DNA of 64,000 nt from Burkholderiaceae bacterium (GCA_947452535.1 CANGCM010000003.1:36331-100330); one strand, 5' to 3'. Shown: positions 8,008 through 16,801, counted from the first letter of the stretch. Notes: a model not told the origin generated them from the sequence alone. Program-made: numbers and translations.

Positions 8008-9634
8008 TCGCCCAGTTAGATACTACGTCAGCAACCACCTTCGGATTGTCTTTGGCTAATTTCTGCACATTGTCAATATCTCGCTGATAAGGAGACTTTT
8101 TGATCACCGGCATACCCGCATCATCCATATCATCTTCCAAGGCTAGAGCTGCTTGAGCGCGTCCAGGGAACATGGACTCCCCTGAAGCCCATTTAGCTAA
8201 CATTGGCTTTAGCGCTTTTCTATACAGGAGGAAGGCAATCAAGATGCTGAGGATAATTTTTCCTGAGTCTTTAGCCATATCAAGATAACTAGCATCTTTC
8301 CAAACAGGTAGATCAGGCATATCGCTCGCTCTATTGTCGGTAAATGGCGTATTCACTACTGACAAGCTATCGCCCCGCTCCTCATTAAAGCCCATAGCCT
8401 TTTTAGCCAGCTCTGAAATTTGGGCTTTTTCATCATCATTCAATGGGCGACTGGTAATAACGCCGTCCTTATCGACTTCTTGTTTGTTGTTGACAACCAC
8501 TGCGACGGAGAGCCTCTTAATGCCGCCCATCGATTTTTGCTCATAAGTGACCGTCTTATTAATCTCGTAATTGGTCAGTGTTTTCTTATCACTACCCATT
8601 GCTGGTGACGGTGCAGCATCTGCGGCAGGTCCAGCACCCGCCCTAGCGTTTGCAATTGGTGCGTTAGCATTTGCCGCCGGCTGATTACTTGTGGCACCCG
8701 GAATTCCACCTGCAGTACCACCACCTGAATTAGCGCCACCTACAGGCTGATTGGCCTCATAGGTTTGCATGCTTCTAATAGCAGCAGTCTTTGAATCCTG
8801 ATTTGGCTTGAATATTTCATTGGCCTCTTCAATACTGGAGAAATCAATTTCGGCATTTGCCTCCGCTTTCACGTTCTTAGCACCCATGATTGGAGTGATG
8901 ATGGACTGAACGCGCTTAGCAACGTTACGCTGAATTTCATCAACGTACTTCATTTGACTCGCATCAAGCGTTTTTTCGCCTTTTTTACCCTGGTCAGATA
9001 ATAGATTACCGCCGCTATCGACGATATCAACCCCTGCCGTAGGTAGATTTGGAACGCTGCTCGATACTAAGTGCACGATTGCACTCACTTGACGCTGTTC
9101 TAAGGATCTTCCTGGAGCTAGCTTTACCAACACCGAGGCGGTAGGCTTTTGATCTTCACGGATAAAGACGGTTGACTTTGGAATCGCCAGATGAACACGA
9201 GCGTTATCAACCCCAGAAATAGATTGAATACTTCTCTCAAGCTCTCCCTCCAGAGCACGCTGATAATTGACCTGCTCAACAAACTGCGACACTCCGAACT
9301 TTTGATTTTCAAGTAACTCAAAACCCACATTTCCAGCTCTAGGAAGACCCATAGCCGCAAGTCTCAATCTAGTTTGATAAACCTGGTCATCAGGTACCAA
9401 AATAGACGCCCCACCGTCCGCAAGCTTATAGGGAACATTCATTTGCTCTAATGCGGCCACTATCGCGCCCCCATCCTTATCATTAAAGTTGGAAAAGACG
9501 ACCTTATATTTGCCACCCATACTCCACATTAGAACTACGCTAATAATGGCAACGGTTGCAGCAATACCAAAGGCCAATAGCATCTTCCCGCTACTTTCGC
9601 CATTTAGATTCATTCGCTCCATTAGTTTTTCCAC
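7988..9634 (-). CDS. fliF: Flagellar MS-ring protein FliF
   Basis: This 548-residue protein has a first transmembrane helix (about 19-39) and ring-building motifs with YceF/FliF domains (KVVFSNFNDKDGGAIVAAL; GVDNARVHLAIP). A Gly/Ala/Asn-rich periplasmic linker spans about 295-345. A second transmembrane helix lies near 455-472, and a cytoplasmic tail binds FliG. It forms the MS ring, the platform for the export gate. The start is a GTG at 9634 with an AAGGG Shine-Dalgarno sequence about 9 nt upstream; an ATG four codons later is the alternative. It is the first large gene of the minus-strand fli operon. Confidence 0.96.
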   Translation of the reverse strand: MEKLMERMNLNGESSGKMLLAFGIAATVAIISVVLMWSMGGKYKVVFSNFNDKDGGAIVAALEQMNVPYKLADGGASILVPDDQVYQTRLRLAAMGLPRAGNVGFELLENQKFGVSQFVEQVNYQRALEGELERSIQSISGVDNARVHLAIPKSTVFIREDQKPTASVLVKLAPGRSLEQRQVSAIVHLVSSSVPNLPTAGVDIVDSGGNLLSDQGKKGEKTLDASQMKYVDEIQRNVAKRVQSIITPIMGAKNVKAEANAEIDFSSIEEANEIFKPNQDSKTAAIRSMQTYEANQPVGGANSGGGTAGGIPGATSNQPAANANAPIANARAGAGPAADAAPSPAMGSDKKTLTNYEINKTVTYEQKSMGGIKRLSVAVVVNNKQEVDKDGVITSRPLNDDEKAQISELAKKAMGFNEERGDSLSVVNTPFTDNRASDMPDLPVWKDASYLDMAKDSGKIILSILIAFLLYRKALKPMLAKWASGESMFPGRAQAALALEDDMDDAGMPVIKKSPYQRDIDNVQKLAKDNPKVVADVVSNWASGNASS

Positions 9635-9654
9635 TGCGCATCCCTTTTAGCCAA

Positions 9655-9807
9655 TTATTTAGTTCCTGCAGCTACCCTATAAACAGTAGCTCTATCTTTG
9701 GACATATTATCTGCATCTTTATTTTCTTTCAATTGAGGGAATAGAGGCTTTTTTTCCACCTTATTGAGCTTACTGAATGGGGGCAATCCTGATAAATTAA
9801 CCTCCAT
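9655..9807 (-). CDS. Possible 50-residue small ORF upstream of fliF
   Basis: An ATG at 9807 opens a 50-codon frame ending at 9655, between the divergent fliE and fliF genes and 20 nt ahead of fliF. The product is Lys-rich with a short Pro segment (MEVNLSGLPPFSKLNKVEKK at the start, VYRVAAGTK at the end). No signal peptide or membrane helix is visible. There is no clear Shine-Dalgarno sequence, and the region must also hold the fliE and fliF promoters, so it may be chance. I recognise no homologue. Confidence 0.3.
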   Translation of the reverse strand: MEVNLSGLPPFSKLNKVEKKPLFPQLKENKDADNMSKDRATVYRVAAGTK

Positions 9808-9834
9808 CCAGGTTATAGGAATGGTAAACAGATT

Positions 9835-10215
9835 ATGGCAATTGGTGCAATAGATTCAGGCAAGATCCAGGCGATGCTATCTCAATTGAAGGCAGCGGCC
9901 CAAAATCAACCCTCGAACCCCACCTCCTTGGTGGGTGGCCTTAATGGGGTCGGAAAGCCCACATCCCTACAACCTGTAAACACCCAGACTAAGGTTGATT
10001 TTTCAGAGGCCTTAAAAGCTTCCTTAGACCAAGTGAACAATAGCCAATCCAAAGCGGTTGAACTTGGCAAAGGATTTGCCATGGGGGACGATAGCGTCAA
10101 TCTCTCCGATGTGATGGTTGCATCTCAAAAAGCAAGCATCTCGTTTCAAGCTACAGTGCAAGTCAGAAATAAGCTAGTGTCGGCCTATCATGACATTATG
10201 AACATGCAGATTTAA
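9835..10215 (+). CDS. fliE: Flagellar hook-basal body protein FliE
   Basis: This 126-residue protein has a Gln/Pro-rich N-terminal part and the conserved FliE C-terminal helix region (about 55-126). That region includes VDFSEALKASLDQVNNSQ, VNLSDVMVASQKASISFQ and QVRNKLVSAYHDIMNMQI. FliE joins the MS ring to the proximal rod and is the first exported rod component. It is transcribed divergently from fliF, with about 200 nt between them. An AGGAATGG sequence precedes the ATG. Confidence 0.95.
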   Translation: MAIGAIDSGKIQAMLSQLKAAAQNQPSNPTSLVGGLNGVGKPTSLQPVNTQTKVDFSEALKASLDQVNNSQSKAVELGKGFAMGDDSVNLSDVMVASQKASISFQATVQVRNKLVSAYHDIMNMQI

Positions 10216-10219
10216 GACC

Positions 10220-10492
10220 TTACTGCCGTTGCTCTAACTCGTATACCCAAGCTAAGATTTCAGCGATTGCCCGATACATCTCCTCAGGCACATAGTCATC
10301 TAGATCTACCTGCATCAGTAAGCTCACTAGCTCTTTGGACTCATGAATATAGATTTGGTTTTCTATTGCGGCTTGAATAATCTGCTCTGCAACAATTCCT
10401 CGCCCAGAAGCAACCACCTTCGGGGAAAAGTCACCATGCTCATAAGCCAAAGCTACTGCTTGCTGGATTGATTTAGGATTATTTTTATCCAT
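10220..10492 (-). CDS. FlhB C-terminal-domain homologue (FhlB-like)
   Basis: This 90-residue protein resembles only the cytoplasmic tail of FlhB/YscU-type substrate-specificity switches. The pattern AVALAYEHGDFSPKVVASGRGIVAEQII and the VDLDDYVPEEMYRAIAEILAWVY stretch fit FlhBcc. There are no membrane helices, and no NPTH autocleavage motif is present. Such stand-alone proteins can sit beside fliK-like genes and may assist the FliK-FlhB export switch. It overlaps the upstream FliK-like gene by 8 nt and converges on fliE with a 4-nt gap. Confidence 0.85.
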   Translation of the reverse strand: MDKNNPKSIQQAVALAYEHGDFSPKVVASGRGIVAEQIIQAAIENQIYIHESKELVSLLMQVDLDDYVPEEMYRAIAEILAWVYELEQRQ

Positions 10493-11381
10493 TTTTTAGC
10501 ACACTGATGCCATCAAGCTTGTTCGTGTAAGACTCAAAATGATGACGCAACTGAGGAATCGCCACCTCAACCGCCCGCCGAGACTGTTGACTTGCAACCT
10601 CAATCTGAATATGAATACGATCTTGGTTCATTACGATATGAAAAATCATTTTTCCTAAGGAGGGCAGATCAAGCGCCAAGGTACTCTTAAACGATTTTTT
10701 TTCAGGTAATTCCGAGCTTGAACCACCGCTATCTCTACCTATAGTCCACTGCATATGCTGCTTTGGCCAGATCATACCAGCCCACTGAATTTGCTGCTTT
10801 TCTAAGACGTCCAATTGCTTGCTAATGATTGATGAGCTATTAACATCTTTTTGATTTTGCAGCTCTTTTCGAAGCTGCTCGATTGTTCTTTTGCCCTGTA
10901 TAAAACTGGCAATATGCGACTCGTAAAATAAACCACTAAAACGTAAAGCATTTTGTAGTTCTATTGCTGACATTTGCGGGCTTGTTACAGATGTCAATAA
11001 AGGCGCCATATCCGACCCGTCAACTTGGTTAAGGCTAGAAAATTGCGCTGTTGCAGACAAGGCCTCCAGTACCAATTTCCCAGCCTGACTTAATAGGACA
11101 TTACTAGGAAGGAGAGATGATGGGCTTGGCTGAAGCAACATAAAGGTTGGCTTAGGATCAGCACCCAAATAGCGTAAATTGATCGTTTGCCCAGGCTCGC
11201 GTAGCTCCGGTAATTGCATCTTAAAAATCTGATCACCAATTTCGACTGAGGTGATATTTTCAGAGTCGATCCCTATTACTTTGCCGACATATTGCATGCC
11301 CACCACAAGACGATTAGCTTGGGTAGACTGATCGCGATTCAGTGCACTTAATTCAGCACCTGTAATGAGTTTAATTGTCAC
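10485..11381 (-). CDS. Second FliK-like protein, paired with the FlhB-tail protein
   Basis: This 298-residue protein has an N-terminal beta-rich segment (about 25-95, VVGMQYVGKVIGIDSENITS). The C-terminal region (about 215-290) has LDLPSLGKMIFHIVMNQDRIHIQIEVA, which fits a divergent Flg_hook/FliK C-terminal domain. A WAGMIWPKQHMQWTI stretch sits before it. In betaproteobacteria such genes can lie next to an FlhB-tail gene, as here (8-nt overlap). A role in export switching or hook-length control is inferred from family and neighbours. It is not a duplicate of the fliK at 3340: I see no close sequence similarity between them. Confidence 0.7.
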   Translation of the reverse strand: MTIKLITGAELSALNRDQSTQANRLVVGMQYVGKVIGIDSENITSVEIGDQIFKMQLPELREPGQTINLRYLGADPKPTFMLLQPSPSSLLPSNVLLSQAGKLVLEALSATAQFSSLNQVDGSDMAPLLTSVTSPQMSAIELQNALRFSGLFYESHIASFIQGKRTIEQLRKELQNQKDVNSSSIISKQLDVLEKQQIQWAGMIWPKQHMQWTIGRDSGGSSSELPEKKSFKSTLALDLPSLGKMIFHIVMNQDRIHIQIEVASQQSRRAVEVAIPQLRHHFESYTNKLDGISVLKNG

Positions 11382-11393
11382 TGAATAAAATGA

Positions 11394-11702
11394 CTATTTT
11401 CTGAGTCCTTCACTGCCACTCACAATATCGTTTAAGCGTAGCATCCATGGTTGAAGTAAATCCATGATTTCTTTGTCGTTAGATAAGATTGTCTTAAGGC
11501 AGGCCACTTTCCTTTGAAGTCCATCCGCACTAAGCTGGGACTTACCATTATGCATGGGTATTTGATGGATGTAGCCTTTGCATACTAACTCTAACTGAAC
11601 GTAGCATTTCCAATCCTCTCGACGGGCTGCCTCCAGCATTTGTTCGCTGATTTCAGTTACTGCCTCGTAAAGAGAAAGCATATCGCTTGGGGGTGAGATC
11701 AA
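11394..11702 (-). CDS. fliT: FliT-like flagellar chaperone
   Basis: This 102-residue all-helical protein has the pattern LYEAVTEISEQMLEAARREDW followed by LKTILSNDKEIMDLLQPWMLRL. Both segments fit the FliT family, which chaperones the filament cap FliD and modulates flagellar gene expression. Sequence conservation in FliT is low, so the call leans on length, helical pattern and context. It is the first gene of a minus-strand trio with the FliK-like and FlhB-tail genes and ends 12 nt before the FliK-like start. Confidence 0.75.
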   Translation of the reverse strand: MISPPSDMLSLYEAVTEISEQMLEAARREDWKCYVQLELVCKGYIHQIPMHNGKSQLSADGLQRKVACLKTILSNDKEIMDLLQPWMLRLNDIVSGSEGLRK

Positions 11703-11824
11703 TTGGATAGGGCTTAAAAAGATTTAGGGGATAACTTTCGATAAAGAGATCATACCGATCTTAGGAAAAACCAAAGCCTGTAAAAAGGCATTAAAAGCCC
11801 TCTACCAATTAAATTTAAAGTCCA

Positions 11825-12475
11825 TTAAGAAATAATGTTATTCCTGATAGCATAATGCGCTAATTCTGCTGTACTTGTCATTCCCATTTTCTTTAAAGCA
11901 CGTGACCGATACATGCTAATAGTCTTGGTTGATAATTTCATCCGATCTGCAATTTGGGTCAAGGTTAATCCAGAGGCAACCATAACGAGATATTGGTACT
12001 CACGATCCGATAAGGATTCATGTGGGTCTCCATCAAAGCTCTTTTCATAAGCCTGGGTCGCTAAGATATTAGCAACATTAGGACTAACATATTTAGCATT
12101 GGATGCAACTTGCCTAATCGCTCCGACCAAGTCAGCTGTTGAGGACGATTTTGTAATATAGCCAGAGGCGCCTGCTTTTAAAACTCTGACTGCGTAAAGA
12201 TTTTCTGGATGCATGGACAGCACAAGAATGGGCAGTTTTTTGTTTTCACGGCGAATGGCCTTGATTACATCTATTCCACTTTTATCTTCGAGATCTAGAT
12301 CTAAAACCAAGCAATCAATTAAATGATTTGAAACGAATTTAATCACATCAGGAGCTGTACCCAATTGCGCGGCAATTTCAATGCCTGGGTAGGTAGAAAG
12401 AATCTGTGCAAGCCCTTCCCTCAAAACAACATGATCGTCAGCCAACGCTAAGCGGATATGCCTCATTAGGGTCAT
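11825..12475 (-). CDS. NarL/LuxR-family response regulator
   Basis: This 216-residue protein has a receiver domain (about 6-125), with acidic Asp13-Asp14, predicted phospho-acceptor Asp59 in VLDLDLE and conserved Lys109 in YITKS. A LuxR-type helix-turn-helix domain (about 153-215) carries LSDREYQYLVMVASGLTLTQIADRMKLSTKTI. It is a DNA-binding transcription regulator. No cognate histidine kinase with an ATPase domain lies next to it, but the small H-box protein at 14532 is about 2 kb away. Its targets are not evident. The flagellar neighbourhood makes motility control plausible. Confidence 0.92.
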   Translation of the reverse strand: MTLMRHIRLALADDHVVLREGLAQILSTYPGIEIAAQLGTAPDVIKFVSNHLIDCLVLDLDLEDKSGIDVIKAIRRENKKLPILVLSMHPENLYAVRVLKAGASGYITKSSSTADLVGAIRQVASNAKYVSPNVANILATQAYEKSFDGDPHESLSDREYQYLVMVASGLTLTQIADRMKLSTKTISMYRSRALKKMGMTSTAELAHYAIRNNIIS

Positions 12476-12526
12476 GCGGAAAATCCTATTCAGTTAATTG
12501 AGAAGCTGACTGAATATACCAAAAAA

Positions 12527-13843
12527 CTAGGATTTTGCTCTATTGATTTGGCTATTTAGCTCATTACTCCAGCGAATAGCTTGAATTTGGATATTAGTTA
12601 TTTGCTCAGCAGTTAAGTCTAATGACTTTCTTATAGACTCCATCTCATCGAAATTGACTGATTCAATAGCGTCAGCTAGGTTTAGCAATTGGCCAAATAA
12701 GCCCTCTCGATGCAGTAGACCATTTTGTAACTGCTCGGCTAATGGTATTTGAGCTAATACCTCTTCAAGCGATAAATCAGTTACATGATTAATCAGGGAG
12801 AGCATGCCCACCATAAATGCCTGATCGCTAATACCTGGCTGTGCAATATCGTTTTGTTGCGACAAAAGCTCTAGGAACTTAGCTCGGTTAACCACCCTCT
12901 GCTGTAAGTCAGTATTTAATTTTGATCCAGCTTGGGTATAAACCAATAACATCATCCACTGAAGTAATTGTTTTTGACCCAGCACAACTAATGCTTGACG
13001 CACACTTGATATCTGCATGTGCCCGCCAATCCCAACAGAGTTAACTAGGCGTAACAATCCTAAGGTTAAGTCAGGGCTATTTTTAAAATACGGCTCTATC
13101 GAATCAATGTCTGAATCTTTGAATAGCAAGCCAATCAACTGAATTAAGCTTAATTGCTCAGCCTTGGGCTTTTTACCTTTAAGCAGAGTTGGCTGAGAAA
13201 AATACTCACCTTGAAAAAGCTTAATACCCAAATCCTTGCATAACTCAAAATCGGCCTCTGTCTGAACATGCGCTGCAAAAATGGCAACCGTGGGTGACTT
13301 CTTCCGAACCTCTGCAACCAGCACCTTGAAATTATCTTGCGACAATTGATTTAAGACTACAGATTGGCCATCAAGCATAGTTAAGGCAAGATTTACTTTA
13401 ATGTAGTCCAGTAAATTAGTAATGTTTTCATTTGCGACAGAAAAGTTAAACCATTCCACAGCAAAACGAAATCCTTTTCGCTTGAGAGCCTGAAGGCGCT
13501 CAATAGCCTCTTCTCCAAATCGAGAGAAATCAATTAACTCCAGGACAATTCTGCGCGGGGGCAATAAGTCGATTGCGTTACTGGTAAGCATCTTCTCAGA
13601 AACAGGAATAAATCCGTCCACATCACCAAGAACACTTTCAAGACCGAAATGACTCATCGCGTTAATGATGATATTGCTACTAGCAGCTAAATCATCTTCA
13701 TCGGTATGGTTGTCCAGACTTTCCTTAGACCTAAATAGCATTTCGTAGGCAACGATTTTTCCGCGAACATCTAGGATGGGATTTCTGCCCAGAAAGATAT
13801 CTGCAGAATTAGCATCCACCAGAACCGGATCAGACTGAATCAT
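12527..13843 (-). CDS. EAL-HDOD signalling protein with degenerate EAL motif
   Basis: This 438-residue protein has an EAL-like domain (about 17-205) followed by an HDOD domain (about 215-410). The signature EAL is changed to YEMLFR, and other metal-binding acids are not obvious, so phosphodiesterase activity is unlikely. The HDOD part carries the LGLLRLVNSVG and IQLIGLLF patterns. Such YuxH-type proteins usually act as c-di-GMP-related sensors or scaffolds. It lies upstream of the response regulator on the same strand with a 51-nt gap, so the two may be co-transcribed. A second EAL-HDOD gene is at 15191. Confidence 0.88.
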   Translation of the reverse strand: MIQSDPVLVDANSADIFLGRNPILDVRGKIVAYEMLFRSKESLDNHTDEDDLAASSNIIINAMSHFGLESVLGDVDGFIPVSEKMLTSNAIDLLPPRRIVLELIDFSRFGEEAIERLQALKRKGFRFAVEWFNFSVANENITNLLDYIKVNLALTMLDGQSVVLNQLSQDNFKVLVAEVRKKSPTVAIFAAHVQTEADFELCKDLGIKLFQGEYFSQPTLLKGKKPKAEQLSLIQLIGLLFKDSDIDSIEPYFKNSPDLTLGLLRLVNSVGIGGHMQISSVRQALVVLGQKQLLQWMMLLVYTQAGSKLNTDLQQRVVNRAKFLELLSQQNDIAQPGISDQAFMVGMLSLINHVTDLSLEEVLAQIPLAEQLQNGLLHREGLFGQLLNLADAIESVNFDEMESIRKSLDLTAEQITNIQIQAIRWSNELNSQINRAKS

Positions 13844-13918
13844 GTATCCCCATTTCGCGAAAAAGAATGAAAAAACCCAATGGGCATCTCCATAGGATAC
13901 AAGGAATGTAATGTGGGG

Positions 13919-13966
13919 AAAACGGATTTAATCCGCAGAATAGAGGCATAAATAGCACTCTATTCT
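13919..13966 (-). terminator. Two adjacent hairpins, possible terminator
   Basis: A 9-bp perfect stem (AGAATAGAG with CTCTATTCT, 12-nt loop, 13937-13966) is followed on the minus strand by a short CGGAT/ATCCG hairpin and TTTT. They lie between the 134-residue ORF and the EAL-HDOD gene. Termination is plausible, but the short T-run makes it weak. Confidence 0.4.
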
Positions 13967-13990
13967 ATTTTGAAACTAGCTAGGCGTGAT

Positions 13991-14395
13991 TTAGGCCGAA
14001 GTATTGATAATGGAGCCCAGACTAGCACCAACCAATAAAGAGTGATCCGTATGGTCAACCGTAGGATTGCCCGGATTGCTAGCGCTCTGTGGATTATTGG
14101 GTCCAGCCACTTTATTTAGCTGTTGTGTTTCCTGGGAATTAGCAATATCTCTGGCCACTTGATCCATTTGAGTTTTATCGCCAGTACCAAGGGAACGCTG
14201 AAGCTTTTCAAATAGGGAGCTAGGCGAAATGATCCCGCCGCTTCCAACAAAGCCTAAAAGTGCTTGTTGCGCCGCATCAATATCTCCGCTACGCAAGGCT
14301 GCGTTTAGAGCCCCAAGATATCTGCTTTTAATATCTTGAGTAGATGGGTCAGGTGAACCACCATACGATGAAATTGAATTAATCTGCATATTCAT
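13991..14395 (-). CDS. Unrecognised 134-residue protein
   Basis: I do not recognise a family. The start is well supported: a strong AGAGGAGG lies about 6 nt before the ATG at 14395. The N-terminal half is helical and Ala-rich (SRYLGALNAALRSGDIDAAQ at about 25-44, then QALLGFV), reminiscent of a short helical repeat. The second half is Gln/Asn/Pro-rich and likely disordered. No signal peptide or membrane helix is seen. It sits alone in the signalling block, with an AT-rich 136-nt region upstream that probably contains its promoter. Confidence 0.7.
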   Translation of the reverse strand: MNMQINSISSYGGSPDPSTQDIKSRYLGALNAALRSGDIDAAQQALLGFVGSGGIISPSSLFEKLQRSLGTGDKTQMDQVARDIANSQETQQLNKVAGPNNPQSASNPGNPTVDHTDHSLLVGASLGSIINTSA

Positions 14396-14531
14396 ATGAC
14401 CTCCTCTAACTAAAGAATATCTCCTAAATTACGTAATTACATTAAAAATGAACAAAAAGCATAAAAACTAACTTTTAATACACTTCCCATGTATTTCTTT
14501 ACGACACTAGATTAGGAAACTTTAATAATTA

Positions 14532-14786
14532 TTAAAGAAATTTTCTTAATTTTTGTAAATCGGCACTTAAGGCACTAGAAATAGCGTTGGACTCATTGAT
14601 AGCCTGACTGATTAAGTCTATTTTTAAGGCCAAATCCTCCTTAGAAATCCTCTCTAACTGAGAGGCAAGGAACTCAGAGGTAAATCTGGCCCCCAATAAG
14701 GGCTGAGCCAGATCATGAATCAGCTGCTCCAAATGGGTTATTAGGGCTTGAGCCTCATTTTCTGGCAGTTCTTCCCGAGCAGTCAT
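14532..14786 (-). CDS. Stand-alone histidine-kinase H-box-like protein
   Basis: This 84-residue helical protein contains an HDLAQPLLGARFTSEFL segment beginning at His24. It matches the H-box of HisKA dimerisation/phosphoacceptor domains (HDLxQPL, HELNQPL types). There is no HATPase domain, and no room for one before the next gene. It could receive phosphate from another kinase, act as a phosphotransfer partner for the nearby response regulator, or be a decoy dimerisation module. The functional call is inference; the motif itself is clear. It follows the secreted protein gene by 12 nt. Confidence 0.65.
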   Translation of the reverse strand: MTAREELPENEAQALITHLEQLIHDLAQPLLGARFTSEFLASQLERISKEDLALKIDLISQAINESNAISSALSADLQKLRKFL

Positions 14787-14798
14787 AGGGTTAGATGC

Positions 14799-15149
14799 TT
14801 AGTTGCAAATCTTTTTACCATTCGCATTCACAACACAGCTTATTCCATTGGCATTAATGGTCTGATTTCCATTCGTAACAGAGCTACCGCCCTGTAGAGG
14901 GGGCCCAGAACTAGTGACTGCAGTATTGGCACTGCCCGAATAGCCGTAAGGGACAACGATGGGGTAGGTATTAGGAGGAAAATTAGGGTTTCTACCTACT
15001 TCATGACCACCCATTGGGCCACCTACGGGTGGGCTAACTAAAATCGGGCCAACCCCTATTGGGCCGGCCAAGGAAGGGTTAGAAAGTGCTGGGCCCGAGC
15101 TCAAAACACCCAAAACTAGAGAAAGCAGTAATTTTTTACGCAAATTCAT
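14799..15149 (-). CDS. Small secreted Gly/Pro-rich protein
   Basis: This 116-residue protein has a clear signal peptide (KKLLLSLVLGVLSSGPALS, about 4-22). The mature part is rich in Gly, Pro, Val and Asn with repeated GPIGVGPILVSPPVGGP-like units, and ends in a short segment with two cysteines (ISCVVNANGKKIC). The composition suggests an extended periplasmic or surface protein. I recognise no family. It is in tandem with the H-box protein gene and 41 nt after the second EAL-HDOD gene's stop region, all on the minus strand. Confidence 0.7.
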   Translation of the reverse strand: MNLRKKLLLSLVLGVLSSGPALSNPSLAGPIGVGPILVSPPVGGPMGGHEVGRNPNFPPNTYPIVVPYGYSGSANTAVTSSGPPLQGGSSVTNGNQTINANGISCVVNANGKKICN

Positions 15150-15190
15150 GTTCTAGCCCTTAAAAATTGGGTCAGTATCGATCAAGAGCT

Positions 15191-16801
15191 CTATTGTTCT
15201 TCTGAGGTCTCTTCAACCTCAGCATCAGGCCACTCATCCTCGTCGGGCTCTTCTTGAGTCTGCTGAACGAAGCTTCGAATAGCATGCAAGGAGTCATCGG
15301 CAATCGCTTGCATCGTTAGCGGCTCTAAATCATCTACAGCCAATAAACGCAACTGCTCTTCATCACCCAGCTCAGCGGCACGCGCCAACTCCAGTAATTG
15401 CCCTAAAAAACCGCTTCCGTCTGAAATGGCATCAACAACGGCATGAGGCAAATTAAAGTCCTGCAGCACTTCACGGCTAGGCTTATCAAAAAGCACCTCA
15501 ACCAAGGATAATCCGCCAGTTAAGAAGGCTAGATCGGTAGAGGCGAGTCCGCCCCCGGCCCCAAGACGGCCCGCGGCATTTTCCATGAAGAATGCACGCA
15601 CACAAACGTGTTGCAATAAAGGCAAGGAATCCAGATGAACGCCCGCACTATTGTTGGCATATAACAATAACTGGGTCCATCGGGTAATCCGTTTAATCCC
15701 AGACAGAACGACTGCATCACGCACGTTTACAACCTTGCGGTTCTTTCTTTTCCCTTCAATTTCAGCAATCTTAATAAGATGCTTGGCCACAGTCGGATTT
15801 TGAGATAGCTCAGAATCCAATTGGGACAATTCTGGGTTCGAAAGCAAGAGAGTTAGCAACTTTAAGAGCTTAAGATGCTTTTCATCTCTGTGCATGGACG
15901 TTTCTGGAGCGGCATGGGTAAAAAAGTAGCCCTCAAATAGATCAAAACCAAGCTCTTTAGCTTGATGTAATGCATCTATCGTATTTACATCGGTGGCGAG
16001 AGCCTGGATCTCTAATTCATGGCATTTATCAATAATTTCTTTTAATTGATCATGATTACCATGGACCGGATCCAGCTTTACAAACTTGAAAAGCGGCAAA
16101 ATATCGCTGTAACCCTCAAAAAGATGGTCAAAATCAGTGAGCACTAATTGATACTTCACTCTATTGAGACTCTCGCATTCCTTCAGAACCTCAGGATCCG
16201 CCAGAAGCTTGTAAGGAATCTCCAAGGCAAATTTCAGCGCTGGAAGCGACCTCACCTTCTTATCTAGCAAAATCTCTTTATTGACCTTAATGAATCCAAT
16301 TTGACGACCAAGAGAATTTGCTACTCCCTTTTCACGCAAGGCACGCATGACTTCGCTCAGCTTTACAAATGGCTCTGGAGGCAATTCTGGAGGGGTCTCT
16401 GATGCATTTTCCTCTGCGGACTCAGGCTGCTTTTCTTGCTCCCGGTCTTCATTGGAGACTTCACCAGGCCCATCGGAATCTTCTGGATTCGACTCATTTG
16501 CGCTAGATTCATCGTCCTCTGCGGGCAAATACGAATTAGGATTTAAGTCTTTTTCAGCAATTTCTTCTGGAGTTGCGCCGGCAAAAATCAACTCAGCCCG
16601 TTTTAAGGCAATGGCATTGGCTCGGTCAGCAGCGTCTTCAGTACCCATCCTAAAAAATAATTCAAAACCCATCAATACGCTGTTTTTATCAACGATTGGC
16701 TCGCGTCCAAAATAGGCGTTTTCTGGTTGAATTTGCTCAGGTGGCTCAAACGCTTCTGGCTCTTCTGGCTTGCTACTTTTAAATTTTGAAAAGAATCCCA
16801 T
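15191..16801 (-). CDS. Second EAL-HDOD protein with acidic insertion
   Basis: This 536-residue protein has a degenerate EAL domain (FELFFR in place of the EAL motif, near residues 46-51) interrupted by an acidic low-complexity insert. The insert spans about residues 88-148 and is rich in Glu, Ser, Asn and Pro. An HDOD domain follows (about 310-500), then an acidic tail. It is organised like the protein at 12527 but is not a close copy. Loss of catalytic residues suggests a scaffolding or ligand-sensing role. The insert would form a flexible loop on the EAL surface, a possible protein-interaction site. Confidence 0.85.
   Translation of the reverse strand: MGFFSKFKSSKPEEPEAFEPPEQIQPENAYFGREPIVDKNSVLMGFELFFRMGTEDAADRANAIALKRAELIFAGATPEEIAEKDLNPNSYLPAEDDESSANESNPEDSDGPGEVSNEDREQEKQPESAEENASETPPELPPEPFVKLSEVMRALREKGVANSLGRQIGFIKVNKEILLDKKVRSLPALKFALEIPYKLLADPEVLKECESLNRVKYQLVLTDFDHLFEGYSDILPLFKFVKLDPVHGNHDQLKEIIDKCHELEIQALATDVNTIDALHQAKELGFDLFEGYFFTHAAPETSMHRDEKHLKLLKLLTLLLSNPELSQLDSELSQNPTVAKHLIKIAEIEGKRKNRKVVNVRDAVVLSGIKRITRWTQLLLYANNSAGVHLDSLPLLQHVCVRAFFMENAAGRLGAGGGLASTDLAFLTGGLSLVEVLFDKPSREVLQDFNLPHAVVDAISDGSGFLGQLLELARAAELGDEEQLRLLAVDDLEPLTMQAIADDSLHAIRSFVQQTQEEPDEDEWPDAEVEETSEEQ

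Noticed and set aside
7988..9634. The low-complexity Gly/Ala/Asn linker of FliF as a possible insertion
   Set aside because: Such variable periplasmic linkers occur in FliF; flanking domains are continuous, so no insertion is needed.
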